Shown here piece by piece: positions 36,491 to 49,898 of a DNA stretch of 61,271 nucleotides. A program made the position numbers and the translations under genes. The stretch comes from Grammothele lineata (Eukaryota > Basidiomycota > Agaricomycetes > Polyporales > Polyporaceae). The stretch is taken from positions 1 to 61,271 of the forward strand of contig NDFF03000377.1 in assembly GCA_002150815.3 (NCBI GenBank). Direction: 5' to 3'. Within the stretch, counting starts at the first letter, position 1. Each line of letters starts with the position of its first letter. Below the pieces are notes generated by a model. The model ran no database searches, was not told the DNA's origin, and worked only from the letters and a program-made list of their open reading frames with translations.

Positions 36491-37648
36491 GAGTACTGGG
36501 CTGTTTCCTGCAAGATCCTTGCTGCCTCGTCATGCGTGAGCTGAATCCTATGGAGGTCGCGCTTGCCGCTACAAACTCACAATCTGCACGGCCTGGCGTG
36601 CCCCATATTTTAGCCTACAACGCGTAAGATCTTTCTCCACTCGGTAATATAAGTTCTCCTGTCGACTGCGTGTTTCCCGCGGAAGAGTAATGAGTGTTCT
36701 TCCGACGTGTCGTACACACGTCCCGTGTGGGTTTTTCTGCGTGCTTCGCCGGGTGGAATCGTTATACCTCATGTACCATCTCACCTGCGCTTGTATCATA
36801 CAGTACATCTCATTGTTTCACGCCTCTCTTGGACGCATTGCTTGCGTGTATCCAGAGTCTCGGGTTCCTCGACGTTTTAATGCACGATTGCTCTACCTGA
36901 GACTCTACAACCGTATGGCCGTTCATCTCATCCTATTTCCCTTTTCTTCACATGCCTTGTCAGGCTTCTCGTTCAGATCTGGCCGCAGAAGTTCCTCAAC
37001 CTTTAACGTGCGACTCGCGATGCCACAGATCTTAGAACCATCGCCCCTGAGCCGCCTGGACTGGCCTAACACGAAGTGAGCTCAACGCGCTCATCTTCAT
37101 GTCATCATCTTCGTTGATGGGACTGCTGTGGCTCGTGCCCTGCTTCTCATTGGTTCTCGATCTCAGAGACGATGTGGGGTGTGTGCAATGGGTTACAGAC
37201 AGGTAACCAAACCCTAACAACGAACGAGTGCACGCTTAGGTCAGCACGGAATGTGCGATGCGCTGGAAGTGGCACTGTTCCAGGGGCATAGTTCCCACTG
37301 CTTTTTGGTGCGTAGCTTCGGTCCGCAGCTACAACGGTCGCAGTATCAATGTTGAACTGTCTAGTACCAATGGCTGAGTCTCCACACTGTTTATCGTCGC
37401 TGCAACCAACTTATCCACGCCTGCTTAGACTGGGCAACGGCCCCTATCTGGTAAGATAGAACCGGGCAAGATCAAAGATTGCGTAGTCGCTCATGTCTGT
37501 CATGGCATGTGGAGCGTTCTCTTCGATACGCCACAGCTTCGAGGATGAAGTAGCGTCTCTGATACAACTCGCTTGTGGAGCGTCGTAACCTCCAGCTATC
37601 TGACCCTCGTAGTTGAGATATTGACAGCCGTGCCGCATTCGTATGCAG
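36491..37648. other. Upstream block of DUF6533 gene D, related to 20.9-21.8 kb
   Basis: No gene was recognised. From about 36900 it parallels the block upstream of gene B. This is the left part of the B/D duplication. Confidence 0.6.
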
Positions 37649-37658
37649 CTACAAAAGC
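37649..37658 (+). promoter_or_regulatory. TATA-like core promoter of DUF6533 gene D
   Basis: CTACAAAAGC, 86 bp before the ATG, as in gene B. Confidence 0.45.
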
Positions 37659-37743
37659 ACTCGAGTGGCGGCGATAACTGTTCAACATATTCTTCCCCTC
37701 GCGACTCGAGCCACCACTTGACCAAAGTACTCATATCTCCCTC

Positions 37744-39539
37744 ATGGACGCAGCAGAGACAATAGCTTTGTTTCAGGATGTCCTTATCCTCAATTACTGT
37801 GTGTTTTCCACCACTGGTGAGTAGGGTCGTGATATTCTGGTATTCGTTTTGGGACTCACTGAAAATGATTTGTATTCCTTCTACTACCGTTCAAGCATTG
37901 CTTCTGTATGAATATCTGGTCACATTTGACCGGGAGGTTGAATTGTTCTGGAAACGCAGCTTCACGGGTGCATCTGCACTCTTCTTCCTCAACCGGTACT
38001 TCACCATCATTGATTCTTTCTCCAACTTCACGGGAATAAAAAATGCCGAAGTAGGTTTGTTTTACGCACTCGTGAGTGTACAAGCTCATGGATTTTCATG
38101 ATATCCTAGATGTTTGTACCGCGCACCAATGTAGCCTCCAACGCGACCTCTGATAAAGTGGCCGAACCACAGATGCGACACGTTTATCAAGATTTTTGCT
38201 GTACCCAGCCTCTTCAAATTTATACCTTCTGCAGGTACGCATCTCTGGGGAGGACGTTTTACGATTTACTACCTGTAGATTATGTTCAAGTGTTCTCAGG
38301 ACTACGTACTTTTGCTGTGACTGGCAGGAGTTGGCCACTTGCCCTCTTAATTCTTCTCCTCTCACTTGCCCCCGTTATAACCGACATCGTCAGTTTTTAT
38401 CCTGTGGCCATGGCCTTTCCCACTCATGGCTGCATGTCTTCAGGCCCAGGACAGCTACGGCGTGAAAGGAGTACTCACCCCCGTTGTTATCGATTGCTTT
38501 ACGTCAAATGGACCAAGGTTTACCGCGAAGTTGCAGGAACAGTACGCCCATCACCCCTCCTGCTTCCTGCACTATACTGAGATGTTATTCATACGTCTAC
38601 GCGTACTTTACAGATGTACGTGTTTGAATCACTGTGTGTCACTAGCCGCCACATTGAACCGGGAATGCGCGGCGCACCAGTCATTCTCATCTCGAGATCA
38701 TGCGTCGTCTTGGCAGACATTCTGCTACTAATCATCACATTGGTCTACGTTCCGAATGCTCGCAGGGTTTACGCTCTGAGCGATGGTGAACGCGAGCGCT
38801 CAGTATTCCCCATTTCGAAAGTGCTGTTGCATGATGGTAAGCGCTCACGCCTGAGGACCGTCAGCAAAAGCTCACCAATCTTCTCCTTCTAGAGGTACTG
38901 TACTTTGCGTGAGGATGCCTTCTAAAGCTGTCGTATCTAGAGTGTATCTCATTGTGCTCAGGACAATCGCAACGCTCAACACACTGGACTTGATACTCAC
39001 GGCGATCTCTTCGGTGCGAGTATGGCGTGGTGGTGCGGCATGATTGTTTTTCTGACTTTATCTCAAGGTCAGCAACTCGGACGAAAGCTTCGTTGGTTTT
39101 ATCAGCCTCATTACCGGCCCGTATGTCCTCGTCATGGCCCTCCTACTCATAATCCTATTTCTACAGCTACTTACCGATCTTCTTACACAGGATGACTGCT
39201 GTGCTCGTCTCTCGCTTCCTACTGGACCTCCAAGCCGCCAACCAACAATCAGCCCAGAATGGTGACCTGACTACTCAATCTGAGGTCCGGTTCAACGGCG
39301 CCGGAAGTGGTGTCTTCAGCTTTGCACGTGTTGTCGGCTCCATCGCTTCCACCTTAGAATACGGCGCCCCTGCGACTGAGCGGCGGAGATCGATCTCGCG
39401 CGCAGGTTCTCCTGAACCTGGTGTTCTATTGGATGCGGATGTGGATCGTGGCGCCGATACGGAGATGCAGAGGCCGGAGGGAGAGCGAGACAGCGTTGCG
39501 ATCTCTCGAGGCTCGGACTTGCGGGGAAAGGTAGAGTAG
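37744..39539 (+). pseudogene. DUF6533 gene D, probably inactivated by a splice-acceptor mutation
   Basis: Closest paralogue of gene B. The start (MDAAETIALFQDVLILNYCV), the merged first exon, the signature LLLYEYLVTFDREVELFWKR, the 2-nt exons AT (38110-38111) and AT (38614-38615), the 16-nt exon and the last exon (MTAVLVSRFLLDLQAANQQS, ending 39539) are all present. At the acceptor before the exon containing VILISRSCVVLAD, gene B has tcag|GAATGG whereas D has ccgg|GAATGC (about 38660), so the AG is gone. The next upstream AG (ctag, about 38640) would shift the frame. Unless an unseen acceptor is used, D cannot make the full protein. Its C-terminal tail is longer than B's and open. Confidence 0.65.
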
Positions 39540-40189
39540 TTAAGAGGGCTCGTATGTATGATGACGTCTGATGATGTCAAAATTGTGTCAAAATTGGCCA
39601 TATAGAAGTAAACATGAATGTAGCAGAAACGAGGTACAATGTAATGTGCAAGCGGGGTCGAAGTCCATGCGAGGCGGCCTCAACGAGCGGGAGCCGCGGA
39701 AGCTTCCCGGTGAGGTGTACGTCGGGGTCCGGTCAGGGAGGAGGAGGGCGAGGGTTGCGTTACGACATTGTGAGTGCAGAACGACTGCGCGCATCGTCGG
39801 AAAATATTAGGAGTCGGTCGTAACGCGGTATGTCCATGTTTTGGGTGTTTGCACTCTCTCTTAGGAGGCGTTGAGACCGGAGTTGAACGTGAATCAGGTT
39901 GCAGTGGGTTCGCAGGTCGTGGTCCGGCGGCCCGGGCGTACTAGTCGTGGGCGGCGGTGCGTTAGTGATAACGATGGCGCGGCCGCGGTAGAGGTCGGGA
40001 TCGCGGGTTGGAGGTCGCGGGTGCGTCACGGTTATGGAGTGAGTTGCGATCGTTACAAATGGTGGCCGTGTGGCATACACAGAGTCACCGTCTCGTGCCT
40101 GAGGGAGCGGGATCCCCGAGGGACGTGAGGGCGTCGGGACTTGGCCGGACCGTGCCGGACCGGCACTACCTCCCAGGTTGCCAACAGGT
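39540..40189. other. Intergenic with CCGG-rich motif
   Basis: No gene was recognised. At 40143-40170 lies GGCCGGACCGTGCCGGACCG, just ahead of the AspRS leader; related motifs occur near 34556 and 52343. Confidence 0.4.
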
Positions 40190-42405
40190 TGCTTTCAGTC
40201 GTCCTTTGAGCAGAGCACCGTCTCCTCTTGTTCCCTCGACGCCACGGTTTCCCTAGATCGTCTCCTCACACTAACAGCCTTTCAGTGCGATGGTACCCCA
40301 ACGCTCGAATCTTGTCCATGGCCGCTCATCGATGCCCGGCTTACGCGCCTATGTAACGGGTCGCGCTCCGTCCGCGCCTGGGCCCATCGGCTTTCACCTA
40401 CCCATCCTCTCTTCCCCTCTCATCGACATCCATCGACGGCGCGCGCATTGACTCTATCCCTGCCGCAGACACGCTCGTGGAGCCCCACCGTTTCCCCAAT
40501 CAAGTCAGCATCAACGCCTATAGTCGACGGGTACTCTCGATCACCCCGTCGACAGCGTCCCCAAGGGGAGCATGCAGCACACACTCGATGGCCATGCAGA
40601 GAAACCTTCTGAGCATGTGCCACTTAACGACACAAACGGACCCAAATCAGTGGCCGCGCAGAAGCAACTAGCCGACGACACCCAGGACCGCGAACTCCAG
40701 TGCCCCAACGCCTTCGCGAGCGTTGATTCACGGAGCAGAGGGAGGAGCGCAGGGTGAAGTAGGAGACGAGGGACGAGAATAAGGCTCGGAATCGGAAGGG
40801 ATAGTGGGAAAACGTGCACGATGAGGTACGTTGCCGCGCGATCGCTCCACGCTTCCCGCTCAACTCACGCGCCCAGGATCCTCTACGAGCGTCGAGAACA
40901 TCGTAGAGACACACTATTGAACGCGTCTCAATCACGAAGAAGTAAGTCAGCCGTTCTCCTGAAGGCCCTGTGCGCTGACGTCTATCGCAGGTGAGTCGCT
41001 CGACAACGTTTAGGATGTTGCGAACAGACTCGAGGACATCCAGGTCATCTTCTGTGCCCCGTTCACCATACGCGTCCGCACGATACGTGCTTTCGCGCGT
41101 GCACGGTCACCTTCGCAAAACTTGGACCTCTCATTTAGGAGCCAAAATCTTGTTCCTGATCCTTCGTCACCAATTCACCATCGTCCACGGTGTGCTTACA
41201 GAGGAACCTCACAAAGTTTCTCAGCCTATGGTGCGTTGTGCGGAAGGTATGGTGCGCCACTCAAGAGTCCCCGTCGACGGCATCGCCCAACGCCCCCCGC
41301 CAGATCGAGACATCGTATTTAGTACGACGATACACCAGCACGAGACCAGGTTACACAGGGTATGCATTTTTGACACGAAGTCGCAACAGCGACGCTGACA
41401 CGTCGTCATCAGCTGCGCGTATTGGTCTCCCGTTCAAATATGCCACCGTTCCTAGGAGAAGACAGCTCCAGACCACAAGGTCGAGTACGTTTTTCCATCG
41501 GATGTTGAGTGCTATCGATACTGATTACGTTTACAGGAAGATGCGCATGCCTCGCGTGTAGGAGAACAAACGCGACTAGATGATCGACTGTTAGACCTGC
41601 GGGTGAGTCTCCTCGAAGACCTTGAGACCAAGTTTATCGACGTCTCCGCAGCCCCCAGTGCCTTGGCAGACGAATGCGAGCTCTTCCGGTCGTTCCTCAC
41701 TCAACATCGACTGATCGAACTCCGCTTGCTGAAGCTTCAAGAATCGTCAACCGAGTCAGACGCATCTGCGTTCAAGGTCGACTACTTCCGCGGTCTCGCC
41801 TATCTCCCGCCTAGTCCGCAGTTCGTGAAGCACGCGGTAGACATGGAGCGCGTTTTCGAGATCGGACTCGTCTCCCGCATGGAGAACTCAACTACGCGTA
41901 GACACTCGACGGAGTTCAGGACTCGATCTCGAAACGGTAATCGATGTCCGTTGTCATGAGGTGCTCGAGTTACTCGACGAGCTGCTGAGGCTCGTCTTCA
42001 AGAACTTTCTTAGCCGGTTCCGGTAAGGTTGTGTTTGACGCGCTGCGAGCATTCGGGGTATCTCAGCCCTTCTGTGCAGATCGAAACCGTCAAGCAATGT
42101 TACACCCATGACGCCGTCGACATCCTTGACGAACCTCCTCGCCTCCAGTTGTCCCACTGGATCCGCGTGCCCATCGAGTCCGGATGGCCAGAGGAAGACG
42201 CACGCCAACTATCAGAGATGGAGGACCTCAGCACGCGCGCCGAGTGGTCTGATTTGCTGGTGAAGGAGGCGTACGGTGCCGACTTCTACATCCTGGACAA
42301 GTTCCCGAAGGAGATTAGGCCTTTCTACACGATGCTGGACCCCTGGAACGAGGTGCGCAGCGTCAGTGTCGCGATTCTAGTGACCGTCACTGATCACGAT
42401 GCTTA
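40190..42405 (+). pseudogene. Aspartyl-tRNA synthetase pseudogene, copy 3
   Basis: The N-terminal exon reads MQHTLDGHAEKPSEHVPLND (from 40572). OB-fold segments follow (LRHQFTIVHGVLTEEPHKVS, about 41160-41220), then RLDDRLLDLRV (41575). The core exon (41603-41960) has degraded motif 2 (SRMENSTTRRHSTEF), and the insertion-domain exon (42029-42405) reads LVKEAYGADFYILDKFPKEI, ending in a stop. The part containing motif 3 is missing. Frameshifts occur in the N-terminal exons. It is a direct duplicate of copy 2 but retains the segment deleted there. Confidence 0.82.
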
Positions 42406-43881
42406 GGAGCTCTGAATACGCACGATTGCCTCTTAGCGGTAATGTAATATAGGTACATAGTAGCTCTGAGTCCGCGTGCGTCCCAAAATGGGCTCGTGCT
42501 GGTCCCACTCGGCCTCCGTACGCGTCCATAGGCGTCATGGATGGCGCTCCTCTGCGCCCGTCAACTTCTCATCAGCTTCCCGCTGGTTGCCCATCATGCG
42601 TCCGTACGCGTCTCGAACCGCCACAGAGCGTCACATTGCCACATCGCGTCCGGACTGCGGCTGTACGCTTCTTTTCCGCGTCCCTCGGCCGCCTCTGTGT
42701 ACTTCCCATCCACGTCCTCGCGTGTCTCATTTGATGCTCCATGCATAAGTAACCACTGGGACCTCAGACGGATGGACGGTATCCTGCGCGTTACTCTCTT
42801 CTCTTTAAACCTGCCATAAGTACTTTGTGTTTCGTCAGACGTGCCAGGAAGGCAAGTGGGTCGCGGTGGCCTACATCGCTCATAGGAGCGGCCTGACTTG
42901 AGCCCCCCAGATAGAAGCCTTGCAATATGGAGATCGAGCCCAACCTTGGGCGGGCGGCCCCAACGGGTACCGTGCGGCATATTTAGACGAGACGCAGCGG
43001 CGCACGTTCAGCCCCTGCTAGTCAAGTGGGTTACGGCCGTGGTTGAAAGCGGGGACAGGTTCTATCAGGGCCAGGGGTGTTACGCATGTACGCTATCTCG
43101 ATCAAATATCCGAAACATCGTACGGCAGAGTATCTCTGGGGATGTAAGTAGATAGCAGGCTTCGCATCGCACATAAGGACGAATATTCCTGCGCGTCTCA
43201 TCGTGTCCCCTGGCGCCCCCGGACGTCGAACTGTATGTACATATAACGCGTGTTTGAACTATGCATGTGAGTAGGGGCGAGTAGGCGTACCAGGCGCCTG
43301 AACTCACCCTCCTCCTTGCTCCACGAACGCCACGACGTGTCCCGGCTGGCGTCTCAGACGCTTCCCGGTGCGCGTCCGTCCGAATCTCTTCTAGCGGCTT
43401 TGCGCCCGCCGGCATCGAGTTTCCTGTGCCCCCCTTGACGTCTCCGATCATAGCGCGTTTGCGGATCATATGCGGTGTCGCGCCCGAATACGCAGCGAAC
43501 AGCTAAACTCTGAAACCGGATAGATACGCCGCGCAAGGACGTGAACATAACCTCTCGTGAGGTCTGATAATCCTCGCATTTTAGGATATTCCTCAACTGT
43601 GAGGACAGCTGACATCTTTGTCTATTTCTCTCCATCTTCGTGAATACGAACCGTGTACACAGTTCAGTCGATCTCTCGGGTGAGTGTTGTGAACGGCCTC
43701 CGATAAACATTTTGAACACAACGGTGTGGTTTCGAGTTTTTGGGACGTAGAGATTAGTCGCTTTTGCGGGTTTTGGAACTCATTTATGGAGACTAATCGA
43801 AATACATGCTCTCGTGTGTTCCGGTCAATTGATGAACCAGTCACATCGTTTGAAGAATTGGATAGTTTCGTAAAGGCGATG
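42406..43881. other. Intergenic, no gene recognised
   Basis: Short frames only (for example 42898-43155 and 43469-43080 minus); none is recognisable. The 3' part is the promoter of DUF6533 gene E. Confidence 0.4.
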
Positions 43882-43890
43882 TTATAAAAC
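43882..43890 (+). promoter_or_regulatory. TATA box of DUF6533 gene E
   Basis: TTATAAAAC, 108 bp before the ATG; the best match to a canonical TATA box in the array. Confidence 0.6.
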
Positions 43891-43997
43891 CGCGCCCCCA
43901 GCCGCGTCGTCTTGTTACCCACTCACCAGCCCCCTCCCATCCTCCTGCTTCGCTTTCTGCAGCACTCCACTCCTCGCTATCAAAGACTCCAGTCAAA

Positions 43998-45856
43998 ATG
44001 TCTTCACTTGATTCAGGGGAAGTTGCGGAGGCCGTTGCTGCAGCTAGCGCAGGGTGAGTTCACCTACAGCATGCTAATGGCCCGCCACCTTATGCAGCTG
44101 AAAACGGACGGTCTTGATGTGCAGATACATATACAACTGCATCGGAGTCGCTGTCGTCAGTACGTACACGACATTCATAGTCGAATGGGACATACTCATG
44201 GATTTGGCAGCACTGCTGGCCTATGAATGGTGTATCACGTTCGCCGGCGAGGTCAACCTCTTCTGGAGGAACAAGAAGTCTCTCGCTACTTGGCTATTTG
44301 TCCTCAACAGATACCTGCCACTCATGTATCAGACGATGCTATGGGTCAATGATGTGGTAATTTCGGAAGAGGTATGCACTCCGTGCACTTACATTATTGA
44401 GATTATTGAGCAGCAATGACTGCTTTTTTACCAGAGGTATGCACCTTAGTTTGTTAGTCATGGCGGCACCCGGAGGTTGATCACATCCTGGGGGCTGATT
44501 ATATGACAAGTTGTAGTGTGTACAACATTGCGTCAAATATCATTCAACTGTTGCAATACATCCCATGGATGCGTGAGTAGACTTATATAGCGCTTTGGTA
44601 CCTCTGCTAATATCTACTATGCAGTGTTCTCTAGCCTCCGATTGCATGCACTCTCAAATGGGAGACAGATGCAACTCGCAGTCTGTGTAGCAATCCTGTC
44701 AGCGGGCCCAATCATTATCAATTCTGTATGTAGTGCTGCTTTGGTTAATATATAAGTGTCCTAACCACCCTCGTCGAGCAGGTAGCCGACGGTCTCTGGC
44801 TGACCATTGAATTTGACCCAGCGGATGGATGTCTGCAAATAAACTCAACCCCACCTACGCCAAACTTGATGTAAGTCATTCTGCACCACTAGCATGGACA
44901 TCTATTCGCAGCTCATCCAGGCCATAGATGTATGTGCACATCAGAGTGTTATTTTCCACCCATTTTCACTTGATTTTGTTTCCTCTAGTCCATATACTAT
45001 CACGCAGCACACTTATCCTCGCAGAAATCATGGTGATCATTGCGACGTGGCTCAATCAGTCTGTCCGGTCTTCCGGTCTCTCAGGTGCAAAGGAAGTAAA
45101 CATTCCGTCGTATGCAAGAGTTCTTTTAATTGACGGTGAGTAATCAAGCCAATCTGAGGAAATGTAGCTAACCAATAATACGTAGGGTCTGCATACTTTA
45201 TGTGGGTAGAGCAATAGTCCTCACGGCTCGGATAAGTACTCACATTGAATGGGTGTCTCTTCAAGAATCCTCGCCGTTTTGAACGTGTTGCATCTCGCAT
45301 TCACCTTGCGCTCTGTATGTAAACTATCCGACTTCGACCCTCGCATTCATTGAAGATAAACTGATACCCCACCCCAATCATCTTAGATTGCAAGTTTGAG
45401 CGGAGATGGAGATGGCTACAGCTATATAATCGAATTTACAGAGCCGTATGAACTTTTCACCGCTTCACTCGTACTGAGGCTAATTGCAACCTGGCCCTCA
45501 GGATGACTGCCATTCTCGTTTCCCGCTTTATGCTCGACCTTCAACGAGTTAGAGCACGGTCCGAGGGAAACCACTCCAGCCAATCACTCGCAGGCTCGCT
45601 CTCATTCCGTGTAGATTCTCCTGCCTTCGGCTCCATTGGAGCAACCCTCCGCCCCTCGGATATCTTGGGATCGGCACATGGAGGCAGTGATGAAGAGCTT
45701 GTCTCAAACATGCACACGATCGACGGACGATCGGACGTCGATTCAAGCGAGGGAGGTATTGCGGACGGTGCAGAGGGTCAACTTGCGAAGGATTTGGGGG
45801 TGGGAGTTTTAGACGAGATAAGACTGGAGATGTCACATTCTGAGAACTGCGTCTGA
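43998..45856 (+). CDS. DUF6533 seven-transmembrane protein, gene E
   Basis: Exons: 43998-44053, 44125-44159, 44211-44371, 44435-44436 (2 nt, AG), 44511-44572, 44625-44725, 44782-44870, 44928-44929 (2 nt, AT), 44989-45135, 45186-45201 (16 nt), 45266-45314, 45387-45445 and 45502-45856; total 1134 nt (377 aa, in frame). The signature is LAYEWCITFAGEVNLFWRNK. Later segments are FSSLRLHALSNGRQMQLAVC, ILSRSTLILAEIMVIIATW, ILAVLNVLHLAFTL and MTAILVSRFMLDLQRV, and the acidic Ser-rich tail is the longest of the in-frame members. Intact; function unknown. Confidence 0.9.
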
Positions 45857-48800
45857 TCATGTGTATGTCAATGTGCACATGAGGGTCTGCGGGCGCCGGG
45901 ACATTCTTCGATCCACAACGCCGCTCAGGATGGCGGACTCAAGTACCGCATCGCCCGCTCGTACTCAGGTAATATCGAGCCGCGATGTGATCCTAACTAG
46001 ACGAAACACGAAGTTATTATGAGTAAAGTTTTCAAAGACAGTCCACTGAGCGGCGTACCTGACATAACCCCGGTACATGAAGTATCGTTGCAGGAACATG
46101 ACGCTTAATCGAGTTCGCAGAGGTTCGTGGAGGTATCGCGAAGCGAGCGTAGCATGGCGGGGCGGGGAGTGTTGGAGATCGGGCCTGTTGCATTGACCTC
46201 AGGCAGGATTCGTGACCATGCCGTCTAACCTTATTGTCGTTCGGGCATCACAACGAGGCACAAAACTTGGAATTTCGCAATATATAGATTAAGGCACTGT
46301 GTATCTTAGCGTAGAAACGCAGTGTATGTGTACAAAAGTAGCCAAAGAAGAGCAAGGACGAAGTTTACTGCCGAAGGATAGATTGTATTGGGTGGGCGTA
46401 TCATAGAAGAGGAGGATCGAAAGATGTCAAAGGGAGCGTACCAATACGTAGGACCCGACGACCCTGTTTACTTCCCGTCCAGAACGAGTCGCGTTCTGCG
46501 CCTTCTCTCACTGGACCCTCTGTTGCGACGTCAAAAACATGGCGTCAATTTGGAGGGCGGCGTCGGTGCTGTTACCATCGGGATGGCAGACTATCTGAGC
46601 TTGTCGAGTGAGGAGTTCAGGACATCTGAAGATGAGAAGGAGCGAGGTAACAGACATAGTTAGAAGCGCCGATTAGCGATCGCAGAGTGTGTAGTTTGAG
46701 CGAGCAGGGTACTCACCCCGGGAGGACGATGACGGCTATAGCTGAGACCAAGGACGCTCGACTCAGGTCGAGGAGGACGCCCTCTATAGACGCCCGTAGC
46801 CGCGCGTCTGCTTATGTAACGTCGGCCTGGAGAGCTCGATCCCGCGATCCGCTTGCACTTGGACCCTTCCCCTTGTACATCCCTCCCGCATTGTGTCTCG
46901 AGTGGCTACGCGCCTCTCTTGCCATAGAAGCTCGCTCTACACAATGTCCTCTAGGCCTATAAGGACGATCCGCAATTATACGTCACGAAAAGTGAGCCTG
47001 TCTTCTCCGTTCTCTACAGGCACGCTTACGCTTCCTATGCGTAGAGAACCACAGAACAGGTCTAGCGATAACAGCTCCGTACATGCGCTCAAAGCTCAAG
47101 AGGTGCAGGGCGAAACTTGGGTTCTCAAAGCACCCGCGTGGTGAGTCCTCATACTAATCCCTCGGGCCGCTCCCCTCCCTCATGCCTACACTACCCGTAG
47201 ACTGTGACAAACCGCTTCGCCCAAGCTTCCTCACGCGCGCGCAAATCCCCCACGTTAGGGCTTCCATCTTTCCTCCACGTTGGTCCTGTTCATCATACGC
47301 TTCTTGCCTCTCCTCACCTTAGTCGCCGCAGGAGCTGGTCGCGCTACTGCGCTCTGACGTACCTAATGCCTAGAGCTGTCAATCACTATCAGCGGTCAGC
47401 AAGAACACGGATGAGCAAGGAGGGCGTTGGTGTAGCTGAGAGGGATGAAGACGCGGGAGAGCGGAGCGTTGCTGACGATGAAAACGGTCTTGGGCCTGAT
47501 AGTGTTCCGCCTTTCTCGTGGCGCAGGATCGGTGAGTTTCTGTTTGCGCTGTTGCACGTACGCCCTTAGAGCCCACGAAGCTGTGATGTGCAGCCAACGA
47601 GTTTCGCAAGAAGACGCCATGGACGATGAGGACACTGAGTCATCGCGGCAATGGCGAGGGAAAGGCTGGCGGGGACTGGAGGTCTGTAGTACGCTACTGC
47701 ATTGCCTTGAACGTACGTCCGTTTCCTTCTCTCGCATGCCCCCGTATCCTCACGCGAGTGACTAGGGATATGCGGTGCCGTCCCCGTCAGCACTCTCTAC
47801 GCCGCTCTCGGACTGGTGATGTCCACTGACACGCTCATGGCCGTCGCGCCCTCCGGGTCGTTGTGGGAATTACGGCTATTCCAACGCTGTTCCTCCCCAG
47901 AAGCACCCGCGTACGATGGCGGCAGGTCCATGGCTGGGACATTCCATGTGCGATCGAGGCGTAGCTACGGCCCGGGCGGGGATGCGGTGGAGGGTATGGA
48001 CGAGTGGGTGGACGAAGTGGTATCGGCACCACTAGCGTCGGCGAAAGCGCGGGTCTTAATGAGGTGAGTCTATCGTAGCATGCAGTGTGTCCGGTGCGCT
48101 GACGACACCTTGAAGCACACCATGCTTGTGAACCACCCGTTCCACATCGCTCACTTACTATCATCCTCGTTCTGATGGACATCGTCCTGTCGCTCAAGAA
48201 TGTGCGGTTTCGCGTTATCTTGGCCTATACGTGGATACTGACGAATAGCGTACAGTGACGTTACACACCAGCCGGCTCGACCTTGCGTGCGAAGACGGAC
48301 CCAAGCCTGCCTGATGCTACATCGGCAATGCTGCGGAATGTGATCTCGCCCGAGTGTTCGGTTGGTGTCTTCACCACTGTCGCAGAGGAGACGGCCAACA
48401 GAACTGAAGTAGATTCAAAGGCACGCGGCGAGATAGTCCGCTGAGAGGTAAACCGCGCCCAGCGCGAGTGCGCCAATGCAACTGAGCTCACGCCGGAGCC
48501 GGACGACGCCGTGCAGAAGGCGTTGGAAGAGCACTGGTCATGCACGGTAACTGTTTTCGCCCGGCTCCCGCCAGAAACCACGGCTTCCATGGTCATTCAA
48601 ACGTGTCTCTTGATGTCCCTTGATGATAGACTACATTCATTAGGGGACCGTCACGACTTTCGGCAACGACGGCATCTGGCATCCTACGTTGGATGCGATT
48701 GCAATGGGGGTTGGCTGGAATGGGGAGAGAACTCGAACGCACATCGTCTCGAGCGGAGCAGAAGATGTTCGAACACCCGGGCACACGATAGGCCGGCCCC

Positions 48801-49898
48801 CTCGACGTTCTATTCATGGCACACGGGCGGATTGAGAAGCACGTTCGTGCCGTGACAGAGCTGTGAGTGTCCCTGGACTGTTCGGCATGCACGCGGAAGC
48901 GAGACGAGATGCTGACATGTGTACCAGTGCAGCTCTAGGTTTTAGGGGGTTGAAGGAGCTACGACATTGTCGCAGAAGCCAGCACCACACGCGACGCGAC
49001 GACACGCGATGACGCTGATGATCTTCGACTCGTTCGCGCAATATAACTTTACCACTAATCAGTCTCACAAACAATATGGTACGGGTTGGATTTCTTCTCG
49101 TATTCTTCTGGTACGTCTTTGCCTCCACACATTTTCTCATCCGCATCGCATTGTCGCCTCGGACCTGTACATCCCCCGTGATACATCTATCAGCTCGCGT
49201 TAACGTTCTATCAGCCCGCGTTAGCGTTCATCTCTCTTTCATATGATCCAACAGCGCACAAGGGAGTCGTCCCACCCTCGTGCTCCCGGGTCCCGCATGT
49301 GCCGCTGCCGTCTGCGTTTTGCCTCGTGTGATATTCACGTACTTCAGCTATCATGTGAAGCAGAGCACAGAATTCTTAGATTCTGCGGTAGCTGTCGTGT
49401 CTTCAGTCGACGCCCAGTCAGCGCCCACCGTCGCAGAGAGCAAATCCAATCCGCGTTTCACTCGGACCTTTGCGTGTACCCTGATCGTTGCTCTCGAGTG
49501 CCGTAGACAGGCATATTCTGGCCGAGGTCATCCAGCCGTCATCATACCTAATTCTCGTGTGCCGATCTCCGGGCGGTCACGGCCATACCCTGATCCTCGA
49601 CGCTTGAGACGACGTCGAAGGTGCTATGCCACGACTCCCCGTGTTAGAGCTATATACTTTCCGTTCTATCTCACGTTTTGGCTCAAATTAGCAGCGCCGG
49701 TGATAGGGAGGTCTGTCCCTGCGGCCGCCTTGGTGATGCTACTGTTCATATTCGTAACAGGTGGCGACTCAATACCCACTCCCCTCGCGGAGCGTACAGG
49801 AATTACCAGAAGACGCGACATACCATCTCACATCCCTGAAACGTTGTGCTACCACGGCCCGCAAAACAGATTCAGTCCTACTATTATCGAATAGGGTG
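45857..49898. other. 4-kb interval, no gene recognised
   Basis: Several frames are open but unassigned. They include 46388-46663 plus (91 codons), 47204-47569 plus, 47816-48067 plus (STLYAALGLVMSTDTLMAVA if read from about 47790), 48596-48261 minus and 49280-49894 plus (204 codons, low-complexity Arg-rich middle). None has a recognisable domain and frames change often, which suggests decayed sequence. Confidence 0.35.

Noticed and set aside
49280..49894. 204-codon plus-strand ORF
   Set aside because: Arg-rich low-complexity composition typical of a chance frame in GC-rich DNA.
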